The translations under genes were made by a program, and so were the position numbers. The notes under the pieces were generated by a model. That model was given only the letters and a program-made list of their open reading frames with translations, ran no database searches and had not been told where the DNA came from. From contig NZ_JACDXV010000002.1 in the NCBI RefSeq assembly GCF_015158295.1, forward strand, positions 661,001 to 725,000: DNA of 64,000 bases, given 5' to 3'. This DNA is from Devosia faecipullorum (GTDB taxonomy: Bacteria; Pseudomonadota; Alphaproteobacteria; Rhizobiales; Devosiaceae). Below are positions 55,050-63,694 of this stretch, piece after piece; position 1 is the first letter of the stretch, and each line of letters starts with the position of its first letter.

Positions 55050-55078
55050 TTGCAGCGGGCGCTGCATGCGCCTATATC
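55050..55078 (+). promoter_or_regulatory. Promoter of 6S RNA
   Basis: TTGCAG (55050-55055), a 17-base spacer and TATATC (55073-55078), a good sigma-70-like arrangement whose start would be near 55085, exactly where the closing stem of the 6S RNA begins. Confidence 0.6.
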
Positions 55079-55082
55079 TCAT

Positions 55083-55235
55083 GCGCTGCCCGGTGCGTGA
55101 GGACCATCATATCCCCGGGGCCTTAATCGATCCTAAGGGAGCTGTCCCTGACCGGGCCCGTGGGCTCGGACACACGGCGCCCACCTACGTGAGTAGGTTC
55201 CCGGGATCGCATGTCCCACGGCCAGGGCGGCACCT
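55083..55235 (+). ncRNA. ssrS: 6S RNA
   Basis: A non-coding stretch between zapA (plus the parDE insert) and the 5-FCL gene, the standard alphaproteobacterial place for ssrS. A closing stem pairs GCTGCCC (55085-55091) with GGGCGGC (55225-55231) around a long, partly self-paired rod (for example CCGGGCCCGTGGGC near 55152-55165) with a central unpaired region. Length of about 150 bases fits. 6S RNA binds housekeeping sigma-factor RNA polymerase and restrains transcription in stationary phase. Boundaries are estimates from the stem and the promoter. Confidence 0.8.
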
Positions 55236-55259
55236 GATTTTATGCTTGTATGAGGGCGC

Positions 55260-55847
55260 ATGGCCGAGCTGGCATTGGAAGAAGCGAAGGCCGCATTGCG
55301 CAAGCAGGCCCATGTGGCCCGCGCGGCCTTGTCCGCCGAGGCGCGGGGGGAAGCCGCGAGCACGGTGGCGCATCTGTTCTTCGAGGACATTGCCTATGGG
55401 CCTGAGGACGTCATTGCCGGCTATTGGCGCATCCGCGACGAGCTCGATTGCCAGCCCATCCTCATCCGCCTGATGGATGGCGGCCAGAAAGTGGTGCTGC
55501 CGGTGGTGGAAGGGGAAGGCAAGCCGCTCGACCTGCGCGTCTGGGAAGCCGACCAGCCGCTCTACGAAGCCGGGTTCGGCACCCTGGCGCCGTCCGATTT
55601 GGCCCCCAGGGCCGAACCCGATCTCGTCTTGATGCCGCTGCTTGGCTTCGATGCCGCCGGCACGCGGCTGGGCTATGGGGGCGGCTATTATGACCGCACG
55701 CTCGCATCCATCGGCAAGAAGCCCTTGCTGGTGGGACTGGCCTTCGCCTGCCAGGAACTTCCTCATATTCCCCGCGAGCCCCATGACGTGCCGCTCGATG
55801 CGGTGATCACCGAACAGGGCGTGCGTTTCTTCGAGGCCCGGACATGA
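55260..55847 (+). CDS. 5-formyltetrahydrofolate cyclo-ligase
   Basis: 195 residues. The ATP-binding LGYGGGYYDRTLA near residue 140 is the family signature, and the N-terminal region carries KQAHVARAALSAE with a substrate Lys. It converts 5-formyl-THF to 5,10-methenyl-THF. In E. coli the homologue (ygfA/fau) is cotranscribed with 6S RNA and the same coupling is likely here. Its stop overlaps the next start (ATGA). Confidence 0.92.
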   Translation: MAELALEEAKAALRKQAHVARAALSAEARGEAASTVAHLFFEDIAYGPEDVIAGYWRIRDELDCQPILIRLMDGGQKVVLPVVEGEGKPLDLRVWEADQPLYEAGFGTLAPSDLAPRAEPDLVLMPLLGFDAAGTRLGYGGGYYDRTLASIGKKPLLVGLAFACQELPHIPREPHDVPLDAVITEQGVRFFEART

Positions 55848-56665
55848 GGCTGCTATTTCTGGGCGATGTGGTCGGCCGTGCCGGCCGCGATGCCGTGGCC
55901 GAGCGCCTGCCGGGGCTGATCGCGCGCTACAAGTTCGATTTCGTCGTGGTCAATGGCGAGAATGCCAGCCATGGCAAGGGGCTGATCGAAAACCATTTTC
56001 AGGGTCTGCGCGATGCCGGCGCCGACATCGTCACCCTGGGCGACCATGCCTTCGACCAGCGCGAGGCGCTCTCCTATATCGAGCGCGAGCCGAGTCTGAT
56101 CCGGCCGATCAATTACGCCCCCGGCACGCCGGGGCGCGGGGCCATGCTGGTCGAGGGCCGCAATGGCCATCGGGTTCTGGTGGTCAACGCGCTGGGCCGG
56201 GTATTCATGCCGCCCATTGACGATCCGTTCCGCGCCGTCGAAGCGGCGCTTGCCGACGCGCCGCTGGGCGAGGTCGCCGATGCCGTCATCGTCGATTTCC
56301 ACACCGAGGCGACTTCGGAAATCCAGGCCATGGGGCATTTTCTGGACGGCCGGGCCAGTCTCGTCGTCGGCACCCATACCCATATTCCCACCGCCGACCA
56401 CCGCCTGCTCAAGGGCGGTACGGCTTTGATGGCCGATGCCGGCATGTGCGGGGATTTCGATTCCATCATCGGCACCGAGACCGAAGAGCCGCTCAACCGT
56501 TTCCTCACCGGCATTCCCAATGGCCGCTTCACCCCGGCCGAGGGCGAGGCGACCTTGTGCGGAGTGGTGGTGGAGACCGATCCGCGCAGCGGCCTCGCCA
56601 CTTATGTGGCGCCGCTCAGGGTAGGGGGCGTTCTTGCCCAGGCGCTGCCCGACTTTCCCGGCTGA
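55844..56665 (+). CDS. YmdB-family metallophosphoesterase (TIGR00282)
   Basis: 273 residues. The metal-binding motifs [33 protein letters not shown] and [10 protein letters not shown] are all present. YmdB in Bacillus is a phosphodiesterase acting on cyclic nucleotides; the alphaproteobacterial version has no fixed role. The ATG overlaps the 5-FCL stop. Confidence 0.9.
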   Translation: MRLLFLGDVVGRAGRDAVAERLPGLIARYKFDFVVVNGENASHGKGLIENHFQGLRDAGADIVTLGDHAFDQREALSYIEREPSLIRPINYAPGTPGRGAMLVEGRNGHRVLVVNALGRVFMPPIDDPFRAVEAALADAPLGEVADAVIVDFHTEATSEIQAMGHFLDGRASLVVGTHTHIPTADHRLLKGGTALMADAGMCGDFDSIIGTETEEPLNRFLTGIPNGRFTPAEGEATLCGVVVETDPRSGLATYVAPLRVGGVLAQALPDFPG

Positions 56666-56733
56666 CGCTTCCTTTTTGCCCCCCCGCGCCCTATAAGCGG
56701 GCCGATTTCAGAAATAGGACCTTCGAGGGACAC

Positions 56734-57480
56734 ATGGCTGGCCATTCCCACGCCAAGAATATCATGCACCGCAAGGGCAAGTCGGACGCGATCCGCTCCA
56801 AGATCTTTTCCAAGCTGGCGCGCGAAATCACCGTCGCCGCCAAGATGGGGCAGCCCGATCCGGCCTTCAATCCGCGCCTGCGCCTGGCCATTACCAATGC
56901 CCGCGCCCAGTCCATGCCCAAGGACAATATCGAGCGCGCGGTCAAGAAGGCGCAGGGTGGCGATGCGGAGAATTATGACGAAATCCGCTATGAAGGCTAT
57001 GGTCCTGGCGGGGTTGCGGTCATCGTCGAGGCGCTGACCGACAATCGCAATCGCACCGCCTCCAATGTGCGCTCCTACTTTTCCAAGAATGGCGGCGCGC
57101 TGGGCGAAACCGGCTCGGTCGGCTTCATGTTCGACCGCGTCGGCGAAATCACCTATCCGGCCAGTGCCGGAACGGAAGACAAGGTGATGGAAGCCGCCAT
57201 CGAGGCCGGTGCCGACGATGTCGAGAGCGACGAAGACGGCCATTACGTCTACACATCGTTCGAATCCATGGCTGAAGTCGCTGCCGCGCTCGAGGCGGTC
57301 CTCGGCGAAGCGGAATCGGTCAAGGCGATCTGGAAGCCGCAGAATTCGACGCCCATCGACGCCGAAAAGGGCGCGACGCTGATGAAGCTCATCAATACGC
57401 TCGAAGAAGACGACGACGTGCAGAACGTCTATTCCAATTTCGACATGAGCGATGAAGACGCGGCCAAGCTGGCCCAATAG
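56734..57480 (+). CDS. yebC: YebC/PmpR-family DNA-binding or translation factor
   Basis: 248 residues. [19 protein letters not shown] at the start, then [20 protein letters not shown], both invariant in the family. YebC was named a transcription regulator; recent work on the family points to relief of ribosome stalling. ATG at 56734 has GAGGGA upstream. It precedes ruvCAB as in many proteobacteria, but here the GGDEF gene lies between on the other strand. Confidence 0.95.
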   Translation: MAGHSHAKNIMHRKGKSDAIRSKIFSKLAREITVAAKMGQPDPAFNPRLRLAITNARAQSMPKDNIERAVKKAQGGDAENYDEIRYEGYGPGGVAVIVEALTDNRNRTASNVRSYFSKNGGALGETGSVGFMFDRVGEITYPASAGTEDKVMEAAIEAGADDVESDEDGHYVYTSFESMAEVAAALEAVLGEAESVKAIWKPQNSTPIDAEKGATLMKLINTLEEDDDVQNVYSNFDMSDEDAAKLAQ

Positions 57481-57503
57481 GTCGATCAGCTATCGATTTC
57501 GAG

Positions 57504-57529
57504 AAGGCGGCCTAATGGGCCGCCTTTTT
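57504..57529 (+). terminator. Intrinsic terminator after yebC
   Basis: A nine-bp stem (AAGGCGGCC at 57504-57512, GGCCGCCTT at 57518-57526) with TTTTT at its end. Its left half also lies close to the stop of the convergent GGDEF gene (57529), so it may serve both strands. Confidence 0.8.
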
Positions 57530-58311
57530 CATGCGCTGCGCCGGAGCGTGGCGACCGGTTCGGGGCTGAGCGGGGCGACGGCGGCCATGTTGCGCCCGGC
57601 ATTTTTCGCGCAATAAAGGCGCTGGTCGGCGATGCGGAACAATTCGGCAAAGTTGGCGCCGCAGGCAAAGGTGGCGCCGCCTATGCTGACCGAAAGATGC
57701 CGCTGCTCGCCTGCCGGGGCGAAGCGCGCCCGGTTGACAGCGGCGCGAATGCGTTCGGCGGTCAGTTCCGCCTGACCCTGGCCGGTCCCGGGCAGGAAGA
57801 CGCCGAATTCCTCGCCGCCCATGCGCCCGATCAGGTCGCCCTCGCGCAGGATCGAGCGGATGGAACGGGCGATGACGGTCAGCGCGACATCGCCGATATC
57901 GTGCCCATAGAGGTCGTTGATCGCCTTGAAATTGTCGGCGTCGATCATCAGCAGCGTTCCGGTGCCGCCCGCCCCGGTCCCGGCCAGCCAGGAATCTACC
58001 CTGGCGGCGAAGGCGCCGCGATTGAGGCAATCGGTGAGGAAGTCATAGGTGGCCAATTTCTGCAATTGCAGATTGGCCTGCCGCAATTGCTCCTGCCGGA
58101 TCACGACAATGGCAACCGAAGGTCCACCTAGCGCCAGGGGCGTGATGATGGCCACCAACAGGCCTTGCACATTGATCCCTTGCGCAAAGGTTCCCATGAT
58201 CGAATTGGTGATGATTATGGAAAGAATGACGGCGATGGACGTGATCAGGCCGGTAAGTCGATAGACCCGCAGCCATGACCGACTGCTGAGCTTGCTGCTT
58301 GCTCCGTGCAT
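57529..58311 (-). CDS. Membrane-bound GGDEF diguanylate cyclase
   Basis: 260 residues. Two N-terminal membrane helices (about 18-40 and 50-70), then a GGDEF domain with active-site GGEEF in [11 protein letters not shown] and, five residues before it, the inhibitory RxxD (REGD). So it is predicted to make cyclic di-GMP and to be product-inhibited. ATG at 58311. It lies in a divergent position to ruvC, with 154 bases between. Confidence 0.9.
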   Translation of the reverse strand: MHGASSKLSSRSWLRVYRLTGLITSIAVILSIIITNSIMGTFAQGINVQGLLVAIITPLALGGPSVAIVVIRQEQLRQANLQLQKLATYDFLTDCLNRGAFAARVDSWLAGTGAGGTGTLLMIDADNFKAINDLYGHDIGDVALTVIARSIRSILREGDLIGRMGGEEFGVFLPGTGQGQAELTAERIRAAVNRARFAPAGEQRHLSVSIGGATFACGANFAELFRIADQRLYCAKNAGRNMAAVAPLSPEPVATLRRSA

Positions 58312-58465
58312 TCCTGAATCTTGCCCCTGCGTTCCGGCGGCCAAACTAGGGTCGTGTTGTGAACGGAAGGTTGCCGGCTTCGACAAAATTGAAAATGTCG
58401 CACCTGTTTCTGCTTTGTTCACTTTGGGCTTGGTAGGTTCCGACAAGCCCCTTACAAGGAAGAAC

Positions 58466-58972
58466 ATGACGAAACCCGTGCGAATCATTGGCATTGATCC
58501 CGGTCTGCGGCGCTGTGGCTGGGGCATAATCGAGGCTGTGGACAACAGGCTGCGCTTTGTCGCGTGCGGAACGCTGACCCCGCCGGCGGACGGCGCGCTC
58601 TCGGTCCGGCTTGCCGCCCTGGCCGCTGGGCTGAGCGAATTGCTCGACCTGCATGGTCCCGACGAGGCGGCGGTGGAGGAAACCTTCGTCAATGCCGGCG
58701 TCCGCTCGGCACTGACCCTCGGACAGGCGCGCGGCGTCGTATTGGTGATGCCGGCCTTGCGCGGTCTGCCAGTGGCCGAATATGCGGCCAATCTGGTGAA
58801 AAAATCCGTGGTCGGCACCGGCCATGCCAGCAAGGAGCAAATTGGTGTCATGGTCAGGACATTGCTGCCTTCGGCCAGCTTCAAGGGCGCCGACGCGGCC
58901 GACGCCCTGGCTATTGCCATCTGCCACGCCCATCATCGGGTATCGGCGCGCCGCATGGGGGTTCTGGCATGA
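58466..58972 (+). CDS. ruvC: Holliday junction endonuclease RuvC
   Basis: 168 residues. [14 protein letters not shown] holds the first catalytic Asp, [21 protein letters not shown] the Glu and ALTLGQARG loop, and [14 protein letters not shown] the last two acidic residues. It resolves four-way junctions. ATG at 58466 has AAGGA upstream; its stop overlaps ruvA by four bases. Confidence 0.95.
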   Translation: MTKPVRIIGIDPGLRRCGWGIIEAVDNRLRFVACGTLTPPADGALSVRLAALAAGLSELLDLHGPDEAAVEETFVNAGVRSALTLGQARGVVLVMPALRGLPVAEYAANLVKKSVVGTGHASKEQIGVMVRTLLPSASFKGADAADALAIAICHAHHRVSARRMGVLA

Positions 58973-59586
58973 TCGGCAAGCTCAAGGGCTTGGTGGATTC
59001 GTTCGGCGGCGATTGGGTGCTGATCGATTGCGGCGGCGTCTGCTACGAAGTTTTCTGTTCCTCCCGCACGCTGCAGGCGCTGCCGCGCGTCGGCGAGGCG
59101 GCGGTGGTCTTCATCGAGACCATCGTGCGCGAGGATTTCATCCGCCTCTATGGCTTTGCCAATGAGGCAGAAAAAAGCTGGTTCAACCTGCTGACCTCGG
59201 TTCAGGGCGTGGGGGCGCGCGTCGCCCTCGCCATTCTCTCGGTCATGGGGCCGTCCGAATTGTCGAGTGCGGTGGCCTTGCAGGACAAGGCCATGCTCGG
59301 CCGCGCCAATGGCGTCGGTCCGAAGCTGGCCCTGCGCGTCGTCACCGAACTCAAGGGCAAGGTGCCTGCTATCGGCGCCGTGGATGCGGGCACACTCGGC
59401 CTGCAAACCGCCCTCGGGGAAGGCGTCGCCGCGGGCAATGTCGCCGATGCGGTCTCCGCGCTCACCAATCTGGGCTATTCCGCCGCCCAGGCCTCCGCCG
59501 CATTGGCGCGCGTCGTCGCCCGCGACGGCGAAGATACGCCGACCGAAAAGCTGATCCGGCTGGGCCTGCGGGAATTGAGCCAGTGA
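58969..59586 (+). CDS. ruvA: Holliday junction branch migration protein RuvA
   Basis: 205 residues with an OB-fold N domain ([20 protein letters not shown]), two helix-hairpin-helix motifs ([32 protein letters not shown]) and the C-terminal RuvB-binding domain. It binds Holliday junctions and loads RuvB. The ruvC-ruvA overlap is conserved, but ruvB does not follow directly: a toxin-antitoxin module lies between. Confidence 0.95.
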   Translation: MIGKLKGLVDSFGGDWVLIDCGGVCYEVFCSSRTLQALPRVGEAAVVFIETIVREDFIRLYGFANEAEKSWFNLLTSVQGVGARVALAILSVMGPSELSSAVALQDKAMLGRANGVGPKLALRVVTELKGKVPAIGAVDAGTLGLQTALGEGVAAGNVADAVSALTNLGYSAAQASAALARVVARDGEDTPTEKLIRLGLRELSQ

Positions 59587-59604
59587 TCCTTGCATGTCTC
59601 ATAA

Positions 59605-59636
59605 TTCCTTACTATTTTTGTAAGTAAGGATTTTTT
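59605..59636 (+). promoter_or_regulatory. Dyad and T-run upstream of the vapBC module
   Basis: TCCTTAC (59606-59612) and GTAAGGA (59624-59630) form a seven-bp dyad followed by TTTTTT. It may be a weak terminator for ruvA or an operator for the AbrB-type antitoxin encoded 12 bases downstream; AT-rich dyads before such genes are often autoregulatory sites. If it terminates, ruvB transcription would depend on the module's own promoter. Confidence 0.45.
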
Positions 59637-59647
59637 GGATTGTACGA

Positions 59648-59932
59648 ATGGAAACCCGGAAAAAGGAATCCTTTCTCGGGAGGATGACCAGCAAGGGCCA
59701 AACCACTATTCCCAAGGAAGTGCGGGATCTGTTGGGGCTGAGTGAGGGGGCGCAGGTGGAATGGATCGTGGAAGACGGCAAGGCTATGGTGAAGCCTCGG
59801 ACGCGGCGGGCTATTGATCTGGCAGGATTTCTGGGCGAGCCGCCCAATGGCAGGCATGTGTCGATCGAGGAAATGGATGACGCGGCAGCCGAGGCCGCTG
59901 CAGAGCGGTTTAAGCGTGCGACCCGGCGATGA
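59648..59932 (+). CDS. AbrB/MazE-type antitoxin
   Basis: 94 residues with the swapped-hairpin AbrB fold (MTSKGQTTIPKEVRDLLGLSEGA), typical of MazE/VapB antitoxins, followed by an acidic tail that would cover the toxin. Its stop overlaps the VapC start (ATGA). It lies between ruvA and ruvB, and differs in base use from its neighbours (more A/T in the spacer), a sign of insertion. Confidence 0.88.
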   Translation: METRKKESFLGRMTSKGQTTIPKEVRDLLGLSEGAQVEWIVEDGKAMVKPRTRRAIDLAGFLGEPPNGRHVSIEEMDDAAAEAAAERFKRATRR

Positions 59933-60327
59933 TCGGAGTTGATGCCAATATTTTGTTGCGGCTTTTGGTTCGCGACGACCCGCCCCAACACGAGCTGGCA
60001 AAGGCTTTTTTTGCGGCGCGCTCGGAGAACGACCCGGCTTATGTCAGTCTCGTCGTTATTGTCGAAACCACATGGGTGCTTCAGAAAAGCTATGGCTATT
60101 CCCGGGGACAGGTCGCCGACATGTTGGATGCGCTTCTCGAAAGCCCCGATCTGGTGATCGAAAACGCCGCGGCTGTAAGACAGGCCGCCTCTTGGTCCAG
60201 GCAGCCCAAAGTGGGCCTGATTGATGCGCTTGTGGCGCTGCTGGCGGGCAATCAGGGCTGCGTCACCACTTTTACGTTTGACAGGGATGCTGCCAAGCGC
60301 ATCCCCGGCATGGAATTGCTCTCTTGA
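59929..60327 (+). CDS. VapC-type PIN-domain RNase toxin
   Basis: 132 residues. PIN-domain acidic residues are intact: Asp5 in [12 protein letters not shown], Glu in [11 protein letters not shown], Asp in GLIDALVAL and Asp in TFDRDAAKR. VapC toxins cleave tRNA or rRNA. The ATGA and TTGA overlaps with the antitoxin upstream and ruvB downstream show that translation of ruvB is coupled to this toxin gene. Confidence 0.88.
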   Translation: MIGVDANILLRLLVRDDPPQHELAKAFFAARSENDPAYVSLVVIVETTWVLQKSYGYSRGQVADMLDALLESPDLVIENAAAVRQAASWSRQPKVGLIDALVALLAGNQGCVTTFTFDRDAAKRIPGMELLS

Positions 60328-61361
60328 CCGACCTTACCTCCGCATCCGCCGGGCGCGACGACAATCTCGATGTTTCCCTGCGCCCTTCCGGCTTTGCCGA
60401 TTTCGTCGGTCAGGCGGCGGCGCGAGCCAATCTGGAAGTCTTCATCCAGGCCGCAAGGCAGCGCGGCTCGGCGCTGGACCATGTGCTGTTCGTCGGCCCG
60501 CCGGGCCTGGGCAAGACCACTTTGGCCCAGATCATTTCGCGTGAACTGGGCGTCGGTTTTCGCGCTACGTCCGGTCCGGTCATCGCCAAGGCCGGGGATC
60601 TGGCAGCATTGCTCACCAATCTCGAAGAGCGCGACGTGCTGTTCATCGACGAGATCCATCGGCTCAACCCGGCCATCGAGGAAGTGCTCTATCCGGCGAT
60701 GGAGGATTTCCAGCTCGATCTCATCATCGGCGAAGGCCCCGCCGCCCGTTCGGTGCGCATCGATCTGGCCAAATTTACCCTGGTCGGGGCCACGACCCGC
60801 GCGGGCCTTTTGACCACGCCCCTGCGCGACCGTTTCGGCATCCCGGTGCGGCTCAACTTCTATACGCCCGAGGAATTGGTACAGATCGTCACCCGCGGCG
60901 CCCGGCTCATGAACATGCCGATGGCGCCCGATGGGGCCATGGAAATCGCCCGCCGCTCACGCGGCACGCCGCGCATAGCCGGGCGGCTTCTGCGCCGGGT
61001 TATCGACTTCGCCATGGTGGATGGAGCCTTGGAAATCGACCGGGCCATTGCCGACAAGGCGCTGATCCGGCTCGATGTCGATGCGCGCGGACTCGACCAG
61101 CTCGACCGGCGCTATCTCACCACCATTGCCGATTTCTACAATGGCGGCCCGGTCGGCATCGAGACCATCGCTGCCGCCCTGTCCGAGCCGCGCGATGCCA
61201 TCGAGGAGATTGTCGAGCCCTATCTCTTGCAGCAGGGTTTCATCCAGCGCACGCCGCGCGGTCGCATACTCACCGCCATCGCCTTTCAACATCTCGGTAA
61301 AATCGTGCCGCAGGGCTTTGTCGGCATGCAATCGAGCCTGTTCGAGGACAATGAACAATGA
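60324..61361 (+). CDS. ruvB: Holliday junction DNA helicase RuvB
   Basis: 345 residues. AAA+ ATPase with Walker [11 protein letters not shown], Walker [11 protein letters not shown], sensor 1 [18 protein letters not shown] and a C-terminal winged helix. It is the motor of the RuvAB branch-migration complex. A TTG start overlaps the vapC stop by four bases. This is the only ruvB in the window and there is no other start region. Confidence 0.95.
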   Translation: MTDLTSASAGRDDNLDVSLRPSGFADFVGQAAARANLEVFIQAARQRGSALDHVLFVGPPGLGKTTLAQIISRELGVGFRATSGPVIAKAGDLAALLTNLEERDVLFIDEIHRLNPAIEEVLYPAMEDFQLDLIIGEGPAARSVRIDLAKFTLVGATTRAGLLTTPLRDRFGIPVRLNFYTPEELVQIVTRGARLMNMPMAPDGAMEIARRSRGTPRIAGRLLRRVIDFAMVDGALEIDRAIADKALIRLDVDARGLDQLDRRYLTTIADFYNGGPVGIETIAAALSEPRDAIEEIVEPYLLQQGFIQRTPRGRILTAIAFQHLGKIVPQGFVGMQSSLFEDNEQ

Positions 61362-61852
61362 GCCGTCACGTCATCAGCTTTCCCATCGAGGGGCAGCGTT
61401 TCAACTATCGCGTGGCCGCGATCATCGTGGTCGATGGCCATGTCCTGCTCTGCCGGGAGGATGACGATAGCTACACCATGCTGCCCGGCGGCCGAGTCGA
61501 GCTTGGCGAGCCTAGCCTTGTCAGCCTCGAGCGCGAGATTGCCGAGGAACTGGCCATGCCTGCCCATATCGGACCGCTCATGGCCACATCGGAAAGTTTC
61601 TATCGCCGCGAGGATCAGGATTTCCACGAGCTGGGCTTTTTCTACGAAGTCGATTTGCCGGGGCAGGGACCGAACGGGCAATCGCCCTGGCTGGTACGCC
61701 AGGACGAGGGACACGATCTCTCGTTCCATTGGGTAAAGCTGGCGGGCGCCGATCTGGAAAAATTCAACCTGCTCCCCTCCTGGCTGCCCGACTTCCTGCG
61801 CAATCTCCCGGCAGGTCCGGTCCACATCGTCCACGAAGCGCCGACAAAATGA
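61358..61852 (+). CDS. NUDIX hydrolase
   Basis: 164 residues with a complete Nudix box (G-x5-E-x7-REIAEEL, in [11 protein letters not shown]...REIAEEL). It hydrolyses a nucleoside diphosphate linked to another group; the substrate is unknown. It overlaps the ruvB stop by four bases, and its own stop overlaps the next small reading frame (ATGA at 61849). Confidence 0.85.
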   Translation: MSRHVISFPIEGQRFNYRVAAIIVVDGHVLLCREDDDSYTMLPGGRVELGEPSLVSLEREIAEELAMPAHIGPLMATSESFYRREDQDFHELGFFYEVDLPGQGPNGQSPWLVRQDEGHDLSFHWVKLAGADLEKFNLLPSWLPDFLRNLPAGPVHIVHEAPTK

Positions 61853-61923
61853 CCATGGCCGACGACCGCATTGCCGATTGCCTTGAACTCAGCCGCCCGG
61901 CCATGGCGGAGCGCAAACGGTGA
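61849..61923 (+). CDS. Possible mini-protein of 24 residues between NUDIX and ybgC
   Basis: A reading frame of 24 codons starting at an ATGA overlap with the NUDIX stop and ending in a GTGA overlap with the ybgC start. The product ([20 protein letters not shown] and four basic or polar residues) has no recognisable domain and no ribosome binding site of its own. It could be a translation-coupling peptide, a remnant of a longer gene or a chance frame. I list it with low confidence because both overlaps are exact. Confidence 0.25.
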   Translation: MTMADDRIADCLELSRPAMAERKR

Positions 61924-62318
61924 CCATGCATACCTTTCCCATTCGCATCTATTACGAAGACACCGATTTTTCCGGAAATGTCTATCACGCCGCCTATCTC
62001 AAATTCTTTGAGCGGGCGCGGACCGAATTTTTGCGGGACGCCGGCATTCATCATTCAGAGCTGGCGGCAGAGGGTCTGGCTTTCGCGGTGCGCTCGATGC
62101 AGATCGATTTCATTGCCCCCGCCCATATCGACGATTTGCTCAGGGTCGAGACCGAACCGGTTTCGGCGACCGGGGCGCGTCTCACCCTCCGGCAGACAAT
62201 TCTGCGTGATGGGAAAATATTGGTCGGGGCCGAGCTGATCGTCGTCGCCATCAGGACGTCCGGGGGTGCGGCGCGGCTTCCGGCGGCCTTGCGGGCGCTG
62301 TGCGCGGCCAAAGGTTAG
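61920..62318 (+). CDS. ybgC: Acyl-CoA thioesterase YbgC (Tol-Pal associated)
   Basis: 132 residues with the hot-dog thioesterase start FPIRIYYEDTDFSGNVYHAAYL, containing the catalytic Asp of the 4HBT family, then FFERARTEFLRD. It hydrolyses short acyl-CoA or acyl-ACP and is the usual first gene of the tol cluster. GTG at 61920 and ATG at 61926 are both possible starts. tolQ follows after 220 bases. Confidence 0.9.
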   Translation: MTMHTFPIRIYYEDTDFSGNVYHAAYLKFFERARTEFLRDAGIHHSELAAEGLAFAVRSMQIDFIAPAHIDDLLRVETEPVSATGARLTLRQTILRDGKILVGAELIVVAIRTSGGAARLPAALRALCAAKG

Positions 62319-62330
62319 CAGTCTGCTAAC
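62314..62330. promoter_or_regulatory. Perfect 17-base palindrome at the end of ybgC
   Basis: GTTAGCAG (62314-62321), T, CTGCTAAC (62323-62330). It overlaps the ybgC stop codon and lies about 210 bases before tolQ. No U run follows. It could be an operator or an mRNA processing hairpin; TTAG-N7-CTAA also resembles a weak CtrA box. Confidence 0.4.
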
Positions 62331-62538
62331 GAATGGCTTGGGAAGGCGACGGGAATGCGTTTCCCGGATTCTCTTTGTTAACGCATTGGTGACCATAAAG
62401 GGCGCAAAGGCGGAAGTGCCGTGCGCCGGGTCTCCTATTGCCCGTAAATGCAGGCATTTCTCTTAATTTTGACAGATTTCGCCCCCATCGCACCGAGGAT
62501 GGGGCCGAGCGGATGAGCCGGGCCGAAAAGGAAATTTC

Positions 62539-63249
62539 ATGGAAGCCATGGATGCAGTTGGAGCCGCCGCTCCCCATACCGACCTGTCCATCTGGGGCCT
62601 GTTCTGGATGGCCGACATCGTCGTCAAGTCGGTGATGCTGGGCCTGCTCGGCGCATCGGTCTGGTGCTGGGCGATTATCATCGACAAAACAATAACTTAC
62701 CGGCGCATGAAGGCCGAGATGAACCGCTTCGAGCGCACGTTCTGGTCGGGCCAGTCGCTGGAGGAACTCTATCAGCAGCAATCCGAAAAGCCCTCAGGCG
62801 GGCTGGGCGCGGTCTTCGTCGCCGCCATGAAGGAATGGAAGCGCAGCCACGAGCAGAACGCCGCCAGTTTCGTGGGCATGCAGCAGCGCCTGGACAAGGT
62901 GCTGGACGTGGCCATTGCCCGGGAAAGCGAATATCTCGAAAAGCGTCTCGGGTTCCTGGCCACCATCGGTTCTGCCGGCCCGTTCATCGGCCTTTTCGGT
63001 ACGGTCTGGGGCATCATGAACGCCTTCACCAATATCGCGGCCTCGTCCGATACCAATCTCGCCGTGGTCGCCGGCCCGATCGCGGAGGCCCTGTTTGCCA
63101 CGGCCATCGGCCTGGTTGCGGCCATTCCGGCCGTTATCGCCTATAACAAGCTTTCCTCCGATGCCGCCAAGCTGACGGGGCGTTTGGAAGGCTTTGCCGA
63201 CGAATTCTCCACCATTCTCAGCCGCCAGCTCGAAGCGCGGAGCCGCTGA
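62539..63249 (+). CDS. tolQ: Tol-Pal system proton channel subunit TolQ
   Basis: 236 residues with three membrane helices and the TolQ/ExbB/MotA signature LATIGSAGPFIGLFGTVWGI, then AEALFATAIGLVAAIPAVIAY. With TolR it forms the proton-driven motor that energises TolA. ATG at 62539 follows GGAAATTTC, a weak binding site. Confidence 0.95.
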   Translation: MEAMDAVGAAAPHTDLSIWGLFWMADIVVKSVMLGLLGASVWCWAIIIDKTITYRRMKAEMNRFERTFWSGQSLEELYQQQSEKPSGGLGAVFVAAMKEWKRSHEQNAASFVGMQQRLDKVLDVAIARESEYLEKRLGFLATIGSAGPFIGLFGTVWGIMNAFTNIAASSDTNLAVVAGPIAEALFATAIGLVAAIPAVIAYNKLSSDAAKLTGRLEGFADEFSTILSRQLEARSR

Positions 63250-63250
63250 T

Positions 63251-63685
63251 ATGGGCATGGGCATGGCATCAGGCGGCGGCGGGGGCCGACGCAGACGTCG
63301 CAAGAAAAATGCGGTGATGAGCGAAATCAACGTGACGCCGATGGTCGACGTCATGCTGGTGCTGTTGATCATCATGATGGTGGCGGCCCCGATGATGACC
63401 TCGGGTGTCTCGGTGGATCTGCCGCGCACCGCAGCCGGCGAAATGCCCAGCCAGACGCGGCCGATTACCGTGGCGGTGACGCCGGAAGGCGCGATTTTCG
63501 TTGACGAGACGCCCGTCTCCGAGGCCGATCTGGTCAGCGTCGTCGGCGGTCTCGCGACCCCGGAAGACCGGCTTTATCTGCGCGGCGACACCACTGCCAA
63601 TTATGGCACGGTCATGCGCGTCATGGGCATGCTGTCGGCGGCGGGCTATACCAAGATCGGGCTCGTCACCGAGCGTGAGAGATAG
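63251..63685 (+). CDS. tolR: Tol-Pal system protein TolR
   Basis: 144 residues. Gly- and Arg-rich N terminus, then EINVTPMVDVMLVLLIIMMV, whose Asp is the proton-carrying residue of the TM helix, and a periplasmic ferredoxin-like domain (YLRGDTTANYGTVMRVM). ATG at 63251 follows the tolQ stop by one base. Confidence 0.95.
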   Translation: MGMGMASGGGGGRRRRRKKNAVMSEINVTPMVDVMLVLLIIMMVAAPMMTSGVSVDLPRTAAGEMPSQTRPITVAVTPEGAIFVDETPVSEADLVSVVGGLATPEDRLYLRGDTTANYGTVMRVMGMLSAAGYTKIGLVTERER

Positions 63686-63694
63686 GCCGGGCGT

